Positions 30,801 to 39,238 of a DNA stretch of 64,000 nt are shown piece by piece. Where the stretch lies: the NCBI GenBank assembly GCA_015233615.1, contig JADFXJ010000004.1:1-64000 (forward strand). The letters are read 5' to 3'. The notes beneath the pieces were generated by a model that was not told the DNA's origin, searched no databases, and worked only from the letters and a program-made list of their open reading frames with translations. The translations under genes and the position numbers were made by a program. Within the stretch, counting starts at the first letter, position 1. Each line of letters opens with the position of its first letter. The DNA is from Nitrospirota bacterium. Lineage in GTDB: Bacteria; Nitrospirota; Thermodesulfovibrionia; Thermodesulfovibrionales; Magnetobacteriaceae.

Positions 30801-30954
30801 TTATGTATCGGGCATCGGTTGTGAATTTTTGTATGCGGTTATTGGCTCTGTCTACTACATAAATATTTCCGCTGCCGTCCAGGGCAACGCCGGTTGGTTC
30901 CATAAACTCGCCATTACCGGTCCCGTACTTGCCAAAATAGGATACAAAATCAAA
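27892..30954 (-). pseudogene. NHL-repeat + C13-like protease domain + shared C-terminal domain; 5'-truncated (no signal peptide, coding NHL sequence upstream of the first ATG)
   Basis: ORF-track start 30903 sits inside an NHL repeat. In-frame upstream sequence reads KYFDFVSYFGKYGTGNGEFM back to a TGA. Catalytic-like LIVYIASHGDNG and VFIYDACQSKS present. Confidence 0.65.
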
Positions 30955-31200
30955 ATATTTTCAAATATTTTAGAATGTTAGGAGTATTAGTTGCTTAAAT
31001 ATATAAATATTGTAATTTATCAAGCAGTTACAGAATTTCACATTATGAAATATTGGTTTAAAACCAATATGGGTAGCCATTACATGCATAAAAGCCGGCA
31101 CCCCTCTTTAGCCGGATTAAATATAATTAACCGAATAACAAAATGCTATCCATAATAAGTTATAAAAATGTTAGAATGTTGGGGGAACAAGCTAAGAGCC

Positions 31201-31219
31201 ATGGTTCACAACGAACCAT
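31201..31219 (+). promoter_or_regulatory. Leader hairpin ATGGTTC-acaac-GAACCAT
   Basis: 7-bp stem, homologous to the hairpin at 20159-20179 with a compensatory pair. Confidence 0.45.
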
Positions 31220-31355
31220 AAAACAAAGGACTGGATTTCCGCATTCACGAAAATGGCAGGAAGGAAGGGAAATGACACTGCCTGGCGTATCAAGACAATA
31301 TTATAGAAACTGATGAATTGGAAAGAGATAAGCAGTCGGCATAAGGAGGAGCGTT

Positions 31356-34226
31356 ATGATTAGCGAAAAATCGAGTTATAAGTCGAAATTGATAGTTACC
31401 TTTACAATCATGATTGTTTGCATAGTATTGGCAGCGTTTGAAAGCTCTCCGATAAGCGCTTTGGCATCAACGATCAATCTTCCGCAAACTGGGCAGACAA
31501 GTTGCTACGATGCGACCGGTAACAAGATAACCTGTACCGGCACAAGACAGGACGGGGACGTCAAAGCGGGCATTGTGTGGCCAAACCCAAGGTTTACCGA
31601 CAACGGCGACCAAACAATGACTGATAATCTCACCGGCCTTGTATGGGCTAAGGATGCCGGTACGCCCACGGTTGGTTCATGCATTGGCGGCGAAATGGCG
31701 TGGACAAACGCGCTCGATTACGTAGCTTGTTTGAATACCGCTAATTACCTTGGCCATAAAGACTGGAGGTTACCAAACATTAATGAGCTTGAAAGCCTGG
31801 TGAATACTGAACAAAGCAATCCTGACAAATGGCTTGGTACACAGGGATATATAAATATACAGTTGAGTTACTGGTCGTCAACTACGGACGCCGACTTCAC
31901 GTCCTCCGCACGGTTTGTCTTCATGTGGAGCGGCTACGTGGGCACCTTCGATAAATCGAGTAACAGTTACATCTGGCCTGTTCGTACGGGACAGTCCGGG
32001 TCATTTGGTAATTCGGCTATTTGGGCCACGGGTCAAACGCAAAGTTACCATGCCGGCGATGATGGAGCAATCAAGACGGGAACCGCATGGCCAAATCCAA
32101 GGTTTATAGATAACGGTGATGGTACGGTAACGGATAATCTTACAGGCCTGATGTGGACTAAAAACGCGAATTTGGCAGGAGGAGCCAAAAACTGGCAGCA
32201 AGCGTTGGATTACGTGGCGTCTTTGAATTCCGGCTCAGGGACATACGGCCATGCCGACTGGAGGCTGCCAAATGTAGAGGAGCTTAGAAGTTTGGTGGAT
32301 TATTCGAAATATGAAGTTGCTTTACCTGCAGGGAATCCATGTACTAACGTACAGTTGAGCCATTACTGGTCGTCTACTACGTACGCCCCCTACTCGTCTT
32401 TTGCATGGTACGTCTATTTGTGGGACGGCGATGTGGACAGCTTCCCTAAATCGGAAGACTTCTATGTATGGCCCGTTCGGGCTGGACAGGTTGGTAATTC
32501 TGTCAATTTGATAATTTCGAAGTCAGGCACGGGCAGCGGCACGGTAACAGGCTCCGATAGTAAAATCAACTGCGGAAGTATTTGCAACTGGTCATACTCA
32601 CTGGGTACTGGAGTTACGTTAACTGCGTCGGCGAGCTCGGGATCGACATTTACCGGCTGGTCGGGCGGAGGTTGCAGCGGGACTTCATTCTGCACATTGG
32701 CTGTGAATTCGGACACGACCATAACGGCTACGTTTAATGCGAACACAACGCCAACACCTACGCCCAGCCCATCCTCCCGTGTTGACAAGGCCATCATCGT
32801 GTCGGGCGGCGGGCCTTTTAGCGGCAACAGCCTGTGGGACTCCACCATTGTAACGGCTAATAACGCATACAAAGCTCTCACCGCCCAGGGGTTTACAAAA
32901 GACACGATAAAATACCTAAGCGCTGACACGGGAAATCCATTTGTTACGGATGCAGCCAAAATTGATAACCTTAAAAGCATCATGGATAACTGGGCCTCGG
33001 ATGCCAACGACGTTGTAATTTATTTTACGGATCACGGCGGTTACGGAACATTTACAATGGGGGAGACGGATATCCTCCAGGCCGCAACATTTAAAAACTG
33101 GCTGGACGGGCTGCAAACAAAGATTAGCGGTATGATTATCTTCGTCTACGATGCCTGCGAATCGGGAAGTTTTATCGCCTACTTAACGCCTCCCGAGGGC
33201 AAAAAGCGCATTCTCATAAGCAGCGCCAAATTGGATCAAAATGCCTACTTTTTAATTAACGGGGTTATTTCCTTCTCCACATACTTCTGGAACCAGGTAC
33301 GCGACGGCGCTGACATTTACACTGCTTTCGTTATCGCCAAACAAGCCACCAGGAACGGGGCAGGGGTAATAAAGAATCAATATAACCAGGAACAACCTAA
33401 CCAGGAGCCACAAATCGACGACAACGGTAATGGGATACCCAATGAAACTGGTTACGACGGAGAGCTTGCAAAGACCAAACACATTGGAAAAGGTACCACT
33501 TCGGCATCCGGCGTTTTGACAATAAAGGCGGCTTATGTCGAACCTCAAATTCTGGCCGGTTCTTCCTCTGCCAGGATTAATGTAGACGATACCGACATAT
33601 CGCACACCGAAACATTGCAAAACGTTTGGGCGATCATAATTCCACCAGGATATAGCACAGGTTCGTCCGCCATTCCCGTTACCGACCTTCCCATGGTCGA
33701 ACTACAATATGAAAGTATCGGCAAGCATTGGGAGGAAACCTACACCCATTTTACCGCATCGGGCGATTACACTGTTTCCGTTTATGCAACGGACAACAAA
33801 GGTGGCATTTCGATGCCCGTGTCAACGACCGTTACGCAGACTGTCTCCTCGGCTTCGAACCCAAAGCCCGCGATAACGGTTAACGGAAAGACAGACAGCT
33901 CTGTTAACCTTACCACATCCGATACGCTTACCCTGGCGGTATCCCTCGATCCGGGTACCAATGCCGTGGAAAAAGCCGACTGGTGGCTTTACGCGTATAC
34001 GCCTTACGGGACTTTTTACTTCGATTCGTCCTCTGGATGGAAACCTGGATATGCAGTAACGTATGGTGGTGCATTATTCAACCTTCCACAGACGCCGGTA
34101 TTGACATTACCTCTCAAAGGGCTGCAATCTGGAAACTACGTGTTTATATTTGAAATCGACACCAATCCGGACGGCATAAGAGACGGCGACATTTACACGA
34201 GCAGCGTGAATGTAAACGTGAAATAG
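31356..34226 (+). CDS. Secreted protein: two DUF1566 domains, InlB-like repeat, C13-like protease domain, shared C-terminal domain
   Basis: Paralogue of 20201-22873; SGSGTVTGSDSKINCGSICNWSYSLGTGVTLTASASSGSTFTGWSGGGCSG; VIYFTDHGGYGTF; FVYDACESGSF; SD aaggagg. Confidence 0.9.
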   Translation: MISEKSSYKSKLIVTFTIMIVCIVLAAFESSPISALASTINLPQTGQTSCYDATGNKITCTGTRQDGDVKAGIVWPNPRFTDNGDQTMTDNLTGLVWAKDAGTPTVGSCIGGEMAWTNALDYVACLNTANYLGHKDWRLPNINELESLVNTEQSNPDKWLGTQGYINIQLSYWSSTTDADFTSSARFVFMWSGYVGTFDKSSNSYIWPVRTGQSGSFGNSAIWATGQTQSYHAGDDGAIKTGTAWPNPRFIDNGDGTVTDNLTGLMWTKNANLAGGAKNWQQALDYVASLNSGSGTYGHADWRLPNVEELRSLVDYSKYEVALPAGNPCTNVQLSHYWSSTTYAPYSSFAWYVYLWDGDVDSFPKSEDFYVWPVRAGQVGNSVNLIISKSGTGSGTVTGSDSKINCGSICNWSYSLGTGVTLTASASSGSTFTGWSGGGCSGTSFCTLAVNSDTTITATFNANTTPTPTPSPSSRVDKAIIVSGGGPFSGNSLWDSTIVTANNAYKALTAQGFTKDTIKYLSADTGNPFVTDAAKIDNLKSIMDNWASDANDVVIYFTDHGGYGTFTMGETDILQAATFKNWLDGLQTKISGMIIFVYDACESGSFIAYLTPPEGKKRILISSAKLDQNAYFLINGVISFSTYFWNQVRDGADIYTAFVIAKQATRNGAGVIKNQYNQEQPNQEPQIDDNGNGIPNETGYDGELAKTKHIGKGTTSASGVLTIKAAYVEPQILAGSSSARINVDDTDISHTETLQNVWAIIIPPGYSTGSSAIPVTDLPMVELQYESIGKHWEETYTHFTASGDYTVSVYATDNKGGISMPVSTTVTQTVSSASNPKPAITVNGKTDSSVNLTTSDTLTLAVSLDPGTNAVEKADWWLYAYTPYGTFYFDSSSGWKPGYAVTYGGALFNLPQTPVLTLPLKGLQSGNYVFIFEIDTNPDGIRDGDIYTSSVNVNVK

Positions 34227-34516
34227 TATTTAGACGTACAATAGAAACAGATGCCAGATTATATTGTTTGGTATAGTAGTTGATAATATGGTTTGACCTG
34301 GTATATAATAGAATAAGACTGGGCTAGGAGGAATAAAATAATCGAAAAATATCTTTGGAACAACGTACCATACGAAAAGGAGGTGGTTTGTCCGCTTTAG
34401 TGAGTAAGAATAATGGGGGATTCGACTATAATATCTAATTGGGAAGATGTCAAAAAATGAGGCAAATTAACCGGGGACTTATGAAACACAAATAAATACG
34501 CGTAAGGAGGAATGTT

Positions 34517-35140
34517 ATGACTAACGAAAAATCGAAGTTGTTAGTTCCGGCCTTAACCGTTTTCATCGTGTTGGTTTTATTTGAAAGCTTCTTGATGGCC
34601 GGGACGGTCAGCCTTCCACAGACAGGGGAGACGGTTTGCTACGATTCATATGGCAATAAGTTCCCCTGCACCGGTACCGGCAGGGACGGCGACAAACAAG
34701 CCGGCCTGCCATGGCCCAGTCCGAGATTTACGAACCCCGACGGTACAACTCCTATTAATGGCTATGTCTTGATTGACCAACTTACCGGTCTCATGTGGAC
34801 GAGAAAAGGGAATCTCTCAAGCTCGGCGATGGCCTGGCAGGCAGCCATTGACTATGTGGCGGGAATGAACGGCGGCAAATACGCGAATTTCGGCTACACC
34901 GACTGGCGGCTCCCTAACGTCAACGAACTCGAAAGCCTTGTTAACGCCGGAGAGAGTAATACCGCCGGGTGGCTGAACGAAAAGGGCTTTACCAATGTGC
35001 TGCAAAATAGTTACTGGTCATCTACTACCTATTCTAAAACCACTTCTCTCGCCTGGATTGTAGACTTAGGGAACGGCGACATTAACTACAACAACAAGAC
35101 TAACGTAAACTATGTGTTGCCGGTACGTTCCGTACCGTAG
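34517..35140 (+). CDS. Secreted single-DUF1566 protein
   Basis: WRLPNVNELESLVNAGESNT...NSYWSSTTYSKTTSLAWIVDLGNGDINYNNKTNVNYVLPVRSVP; SD aaggagg. Confidence 0.88.
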   Translation: MTNEKSKLLVPALTVFIVLVLFESFLMAGTVSLPQTGETVCYDSYGNKFPCTGTGRDGDKQAGLPWPSPRFTNPDGTTPINGYVLIDQLTGLMWTRKGNLSSSAMAWQAAIDYVAGMNGGKYANFGYTDWRLPNVNELESLVNAGESNTAGWLNEKGFTNVLQNSYWSSTTYSKTTSLAWIVDLGNGDINYNNKTNVNYVLPVRSVP

Positions 35141-35158
35141 ATTATAAGGAGAAATGTT

Positions 35159-35803
35159 ATGACCAGCGGAAAACCGAAGTTGTTAGTTCCAGCCTTAACC
35201 ATTTTCATCGTATTTGTCTCATTCGAAAGCCATTTGATGGCCGGGACTGTCAGCCTTCCACAAACGGGGGAGACATCGTGCTACTATTCAAATGGCGGTG
35301 TGGCCCCATGCAAGGATTCCGGTCAGGATGGAGACGATCAAGCCGGCCTGCCATGGCCAAATCCGAGATTTACAAACCCCGACGGTACAACTCCTATTAA
35401 TGGCAGCGTCGTCATTGACCAGCTTACCGGTCTCATGTGGACGAGAAAAGGTAATCTTCCAAACCAGACAATGACCTGGCAAACGGCTATTGACTACGTG
35501 GCGGGAATGAACGGCGGCAAATACGCTAATTTCGGCTATACCGATTGGAGGCTCCCTAACGTTAATGAACTCGAGAGCCTTGTTAACGCCGGAAAGAGTG
35601 ATACCTCCGAGTGGTTAAACGAACAGGGCTTTATTAATATACAATCGAATAGCTACTGGTCATCTACTACCTACTCTAAAACATCGTACGACTCTACCAC
35701 CAAACCTAAAGCCTGGATTGTCGGTATGCACAATGGCGGTTTGGGCCAGGTCGATAAGTCTGAAAGCGCCATATTTGTCTGGCCCGTGCGTGGCGGACAG
35801 TAA
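35159..35803 (+). CDS. Secreted single-DUF1566 protein (tandem paralogue)
   Basis: WRLPNVNELESLVNAGKSDT...NSYWSSTTYSKTSYDSTTKPKAWIVGMHNGGLGQVDKSESAIFVWPVRGGQ. Confidence 0.88.
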   Translation: MTSGKPKLLVPALTIFIVFVSFESHLMAGTVSLPQTGETSCYYSNGGVAPCKDSGQDGDDQAGLPWPNPRFTNPDGTTPINGSVVIDQLTGLMWTRKGNLPNQTMTWQTAIDYVAGMNGGKYANFGYTDWRLPNVNELESLVNAGKSDTSEWLNEQGFINIQSNSYWSSTTYSKTSYDSTTKPKAWIVGMHNGGLGQVDKSESAIFVWPVRGGQ

Positions 35804-35929
35804 ACTATTTATTAATTAGTCTGTAAAGTGGGGATTTGCGAACATGGCACAATACGTAGAGCTTCCAAATATGAAAATCCGTTGGCATGTCTGCTTATAT
35901 AAGCAAATTTATAACAGGAGGAAGAGATC

Positions 35930-37942
35930 ATGTTAAATAAAATAAGTTTTTTTATGGTATTGACGTTGTTTCTATGTTCTGAATCCTATGCACTGGCGAC
36001 CGCGCAGTTGTGGGCAACCGGACAAACAACGGGTTATTATGCAAATGATGACGGTACATTAAAACGAGGCGTACAATGGCCGAGCCCGAGATTTACCAGC
36101 AAAGACGACGGTACCGTAACCGACAATTTAACCGGACTCGTATGGTTAAGGAACGCTAATTGTTTCGACAACAAGATATGGTTTGACGCGTTGAATTATG
36201 CCAATAATTTAGCAAGCGGCCAATGCGGGTTAATGGACAGGTCTAAAAAAGGCGATTGGCGGCTTCCAAACAGAAAAGAGCTTAGAAGCCTTATCGACTA
36301 TTCACAGAATACCCCTGCATTACCTGAAATCCACCCTTTCACCAATGTGCAGTCTGATAATTACTGGACATCTACCACCAACTCGGACGTTCCGGCAGGT
36401 GCCTGGGTTGTCAGTATGGCGGACGGCGACGTCAACCCCGTCAATAAGGCGGGTGATGGCTCGATTAAAACCTATATTTGGCCGGTACGTTTTCCAACTC
36501 CTCCTCCCACCTTTGACAAGGCCATCATAGTAGCGGGCGGCGGGCCTTTTAGCGGTAACACCATATGGGATTCCACAGTTGCAACGGCTAATAACGCGTA
36601 CAAGGCCCTCATCAAACAGGATTTTACAAAGAACACGATAAAATACCTGAGCGCCGAGACCGGAAATCAAAACGTTACCGATCCAGCCACAAGTGATAAT
36701 CTTAAAAAAATCTTAGAAACCTGGGCGGCGGATAATACTAACGACTTAGTAATTTATTTTACCGATCATGGTTTTCCCGGACAATTCAAAATGGGAGAGA
36801 CGGATTTCCTCCAGGCTGAGACGTTTAACAATTGGTTAAACGTACTGCAAGCAAAGATTACCGGTTCGATTATCTTCGTTTATGATGCCTGCAATTCAGA
36901 AAGTTTTATACCCTACTTAAAGCCTCCCGAGGGTAAACAGCGCATTATCATAAGCAGTGCCAAATCGTCTCAAAATGCCTCTTTTATGGCTCAAGGGCTC
37001 GTTTCCTTCTCCTACTTCTTCTGGAATCAGGTATACGACGGTGCCAAAATTTACGATGCTTTCGTTTTCGCCAAAAATGCCACCTGGGTAATGATGACGG
37101 ATAAAGATGGGAAACGATATCAGGAACCTTGCATCGACGACAACGGTAACGGTATATCCAACGAGAAGAATGATGGAGATCTTGCCAGGACCAAAGTCAT
37201 CGGTTCAGGCACTGGAACGGGGGCTCCTCCACCATCGATAAAGTCGGTTTCCGCCTATCCTCCATTATTGAACGATCGTTCTTCCTCCGCCATGATTAAA
37301 GTGGATGATGTCGGCATAGTGTCAGTAAATGAAGTTCTAAGGGTTTGGGCGACTATATTCTCACCGGACTATACCGGTTCAGCCGACATACCAGTTACGG
37401 ACCTGCCATCGGTTGAATTAACATACGTAAGTGCCGATAAGAGCTGGGAGGGAACTTACGATAACTTTAAGGCAATAGGCAATTACATAGTTTCCGTCTA
37501 TTTAATGGACAAGGAAGGTAACATCTCATACCCCGTGTCAACGACCGTTACACAGATGATCGACTTAGTTCAAAAACCAAAGCCTGCTATAAAGGTAAAC
37601 GGAATAGACGCCGACTCAGTCGAACTCACTACCTCCGATATGCTTAACTTAACGATTTCCCTCGACTCGCGTGACTTCTCCGGGAAAAAAGCCGACTGGT
37701 GGCTTTACGCGTATACGCCTTATGGTACTTTTTATTTCGACTTGTCAACCGGATGGACACGTGGATATAAAGTATCATATACAGGCGAGTTGTTCAATTT
37801 TCCACCGGCGCTGGCGTTAACATTACCTCTTAACGGGCTACAATCGGGGTACTATCAGTTTATATTCGAGGTCGATGCAAATCCTGACGGCATAAGAAAC
37901 GGCAACATTTACACGAGCAGCGTGGTTGTAAACGTGAAATAG
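35930..37942 (+). CDS. Secreted protein: one DUF1566 domain, C13-like protease domain, shared C-terminal domain
   Basis: DNYWTSTTNSDVPAGAWVVSMADGDV; VIYFTDHGFPGQF; FVYDACNSESF; C-term WWLYAYTPYGTFYFDLSTGW...; SD aggagg. Confidence 0.88.
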   Translation: MLNKISFFMVLTLFLCSESYALATAQLWATGQTTGYYANDDGTLKRGVQWPSPRFTSKDDGTVTDNLTGLVWLRNANCFDNKIWFDALNYANNLASGQCGLMDRSKKGDWRLPNRKELRSLIDYSQNTPALPEIHPFTNVQSDNYWTSTTNSDVPAGAWVVSMADGDVNPVNKAGDGSIKTYIWPVRFPTPPPTFDKAIIVAGGGPFSGNTIWDSTVATANNAYKALIKQDFTKNTIKYLSAETGNQNVTDPATSDNLKKILETWAADNTNDLVIYFTDHGFPGQFKMGETDFLQAETFNNWLNVLQAKITGSIIFVYDACNSESFIPYLKPPEGKQRIIISSAKSSQNASFMAQGLVSFSYFFWNQVYDGAKIYDAFVFAKNATWVMMTDKDGKRYQEPCIDDNGNGISNEKNDGDLARTKVIGSGTGTGAPPPSIKSVSAYPPLLNDRSSSAMIKVDDVGIVSVNEVLRVWATIFSPDYTGSADIPVTDLPSVELTYVSADKSWEGTYDNFKAIGNYIVSVYLMDKEGNISYPVSTTVTQMIDLVQKPKPAIKVNGIDADSVELTTSDMLNLTISLDSRDFSGKKADWWLYAYTPYGTFYFDLSTGWTRGYKVSYTGELFNFPPALALTLPLNGLQSGYYQFIFEVDANPDGIRNGNIYTSSVVVNVK

Positions 37943-38108
37943 AAATGAATACCGTATGGATATAATGACAATTTCCTGAAGGCCACCGGGGTCTATGGAG
38001 GCTGACCAAAGGCACGCGGGTCGCTGGAGGCCGGGTGTGGTGGTTGAAAAGGTGCGTTTGCCATCGGGGGTTGCCATGGGTGATCCACGATGGCGCCGCC
38101 TACAGAAA

Positions 38109-39041
38109 TCAACCTCTCAAAAACCTCATCAATTCATTCACGCTTGCCGCTTTTCTGACCGCCTCTTTAAAAGCCTCCAGTTTCTCGATGGTTCCAATTT
38201 TCCTGATGTCGTCCATAAGGAAAAGCCCTTCGTAGCCATATTTTATATCCAGGGCAACCTCAATGCCTTCAAGAAGACCTCTCTTTTCCCCTTCGAGCAG
38301 ACCTCTCTTTTCCCCTTCGAGCAAGCCTCTCTTTTCCCCTTCAAGCATCCCCTTTTTTTCCCCTACAAGAAGTCCTTCGAGTAGTCCCTCTTCTTTTCCT
38401 TCCCTCTTTCCGGCAAGGTAAGTTTCATCGTTGCTTATGTCAATCGTTACAGGCATTTTATCTTCTACCTCCGTTTTTACCAATGATGTCAAGCCCCTGA
38501 GTCTGGCAAGGTTTTTTAGACCCACCAGGTAATCCTTCTGTTCCTTTTCGGGCAATAGCATAAATCTTTCTCTTATCGCCCTTAACGTCGCAATGGTGTC
38601 TTTCATTTTGCATAAAATGGCGAGCATAGCATCGTCGGGATTATTATTGCCATCGAGCAGTTCGGAACAGTCAATATCCCGAATGTCCTTAAACACGCAT
38701 GAGTAGTTTAATGTCTCATGTTGAATCCTGTCAGCCATCCTTAATGGTTCATTCCCGACGTAAAGCAAAATCTGGCGGATCTTAAGTCCGTCCCTTTGAA
38801 ATATCAGGGAATAATAATCGTGCATCCTCCATACCATATTATTTTCGTTATTAGATTCGAGTTCTAAATGAAAAATGCTGATATCGGGTAGTTTAATCAC
38901 TATATCGGGTATTCTGTTTTGGACGGTTGGGAAGTTGGTGTCCAGAAACTCGCCTTCATCAAATCCGGTAAGTATTTTCAGAAACCGCTTGGGTATATTC
39001 TTAATCGTCTTCTTAAGCGTAATGTCGTAAAGTTGGCTCAT
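38109..39041 (-). CDS. Rpn-family recombination-promoting nuclease/putative transposase (PD-(D/E)XK)
   Basis: 310 aa; FLDTNFPTVQNRIPDIVIKLPDISIFHLELESNNENN; C-terminal LLEGEKRGLLEGEKRG repeats typical of the family. Confidence 0.88.
   Translation of the reverse strand: MSQLYDITLKKTIKNIPKRFLKILTGFDEGEFLDTNFPTVQNRIPDIVIKLPDISIFHLELESNNENNMVWRMHDYYSLIFQRDGLKIRQILLYVGNEPLRMADRIQHETLNYSCVFKDIRDIDCSELLDGNNNPDDAMLAILCKMKDTIATLRAIRERFMLLPEKEQKDYLVGLKNLARLRGLTSLVKTEVEDKMPVTIDISNDETYLAGKREGKEEGLLEGLLVGEKKGMLEGEKRGLLEGEKRGLLEGEKRGLLEGIEVALDIKYGYEGLFLMDDIRKIGTIEKLEAFKEAVRKAASVNELMRFLRG
38275..38390 (-). repeat. 24-bp tandem repeat in the Rpn gene encoding EKRGLLEG units
   Basis: gacctctcttttccccttcgagca repeated about 3-4 times with drift. 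Confidence 0.9.
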
Positions 39042-39238
39042 TTGTAAGCATCCTCCTTTACCTATATTAACGAAATAACAAGAATTTTATCCATATGAAT
39101 CGGAATAATGTTAAAATACCGGGGAAATAACCTTAGAGCCATGGCTCGTCAACACCTTGAGCTTCCTCCTCCGAAAGGAGGGAATGCAGCGGATATTAAC
39201 ATTGGGGTATAATAAGTGATGGCGGCAAGTGAGGTAAC

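Noticed and set aside
31230-31275. ctggatttccgcattcacgaaaatggcaggaag... as a REP element
   Set aside because: Resembles degenerate tggattcccgc...gcgggaatga repeats, but a single decayed copy is insufficient.
34320-34405. Short reading aggaggaataaaATAATCGAAAAATATCTTTGGAACAACGTACC... as a peptide (IIEKYLWNNVPYEKEVVCPL)
   Set aside because: SD-like sequence present but no canonical start and only about 20 codons; may be a gene remnant.
34226-34517. Possible DGR template repeat or RT between DUF1566 genes
   Set aside because: No non-coding copy of the YWSSTT...WPVR segment and no RT motif (e.g. YxDD) was found in any listed ORF in the window.
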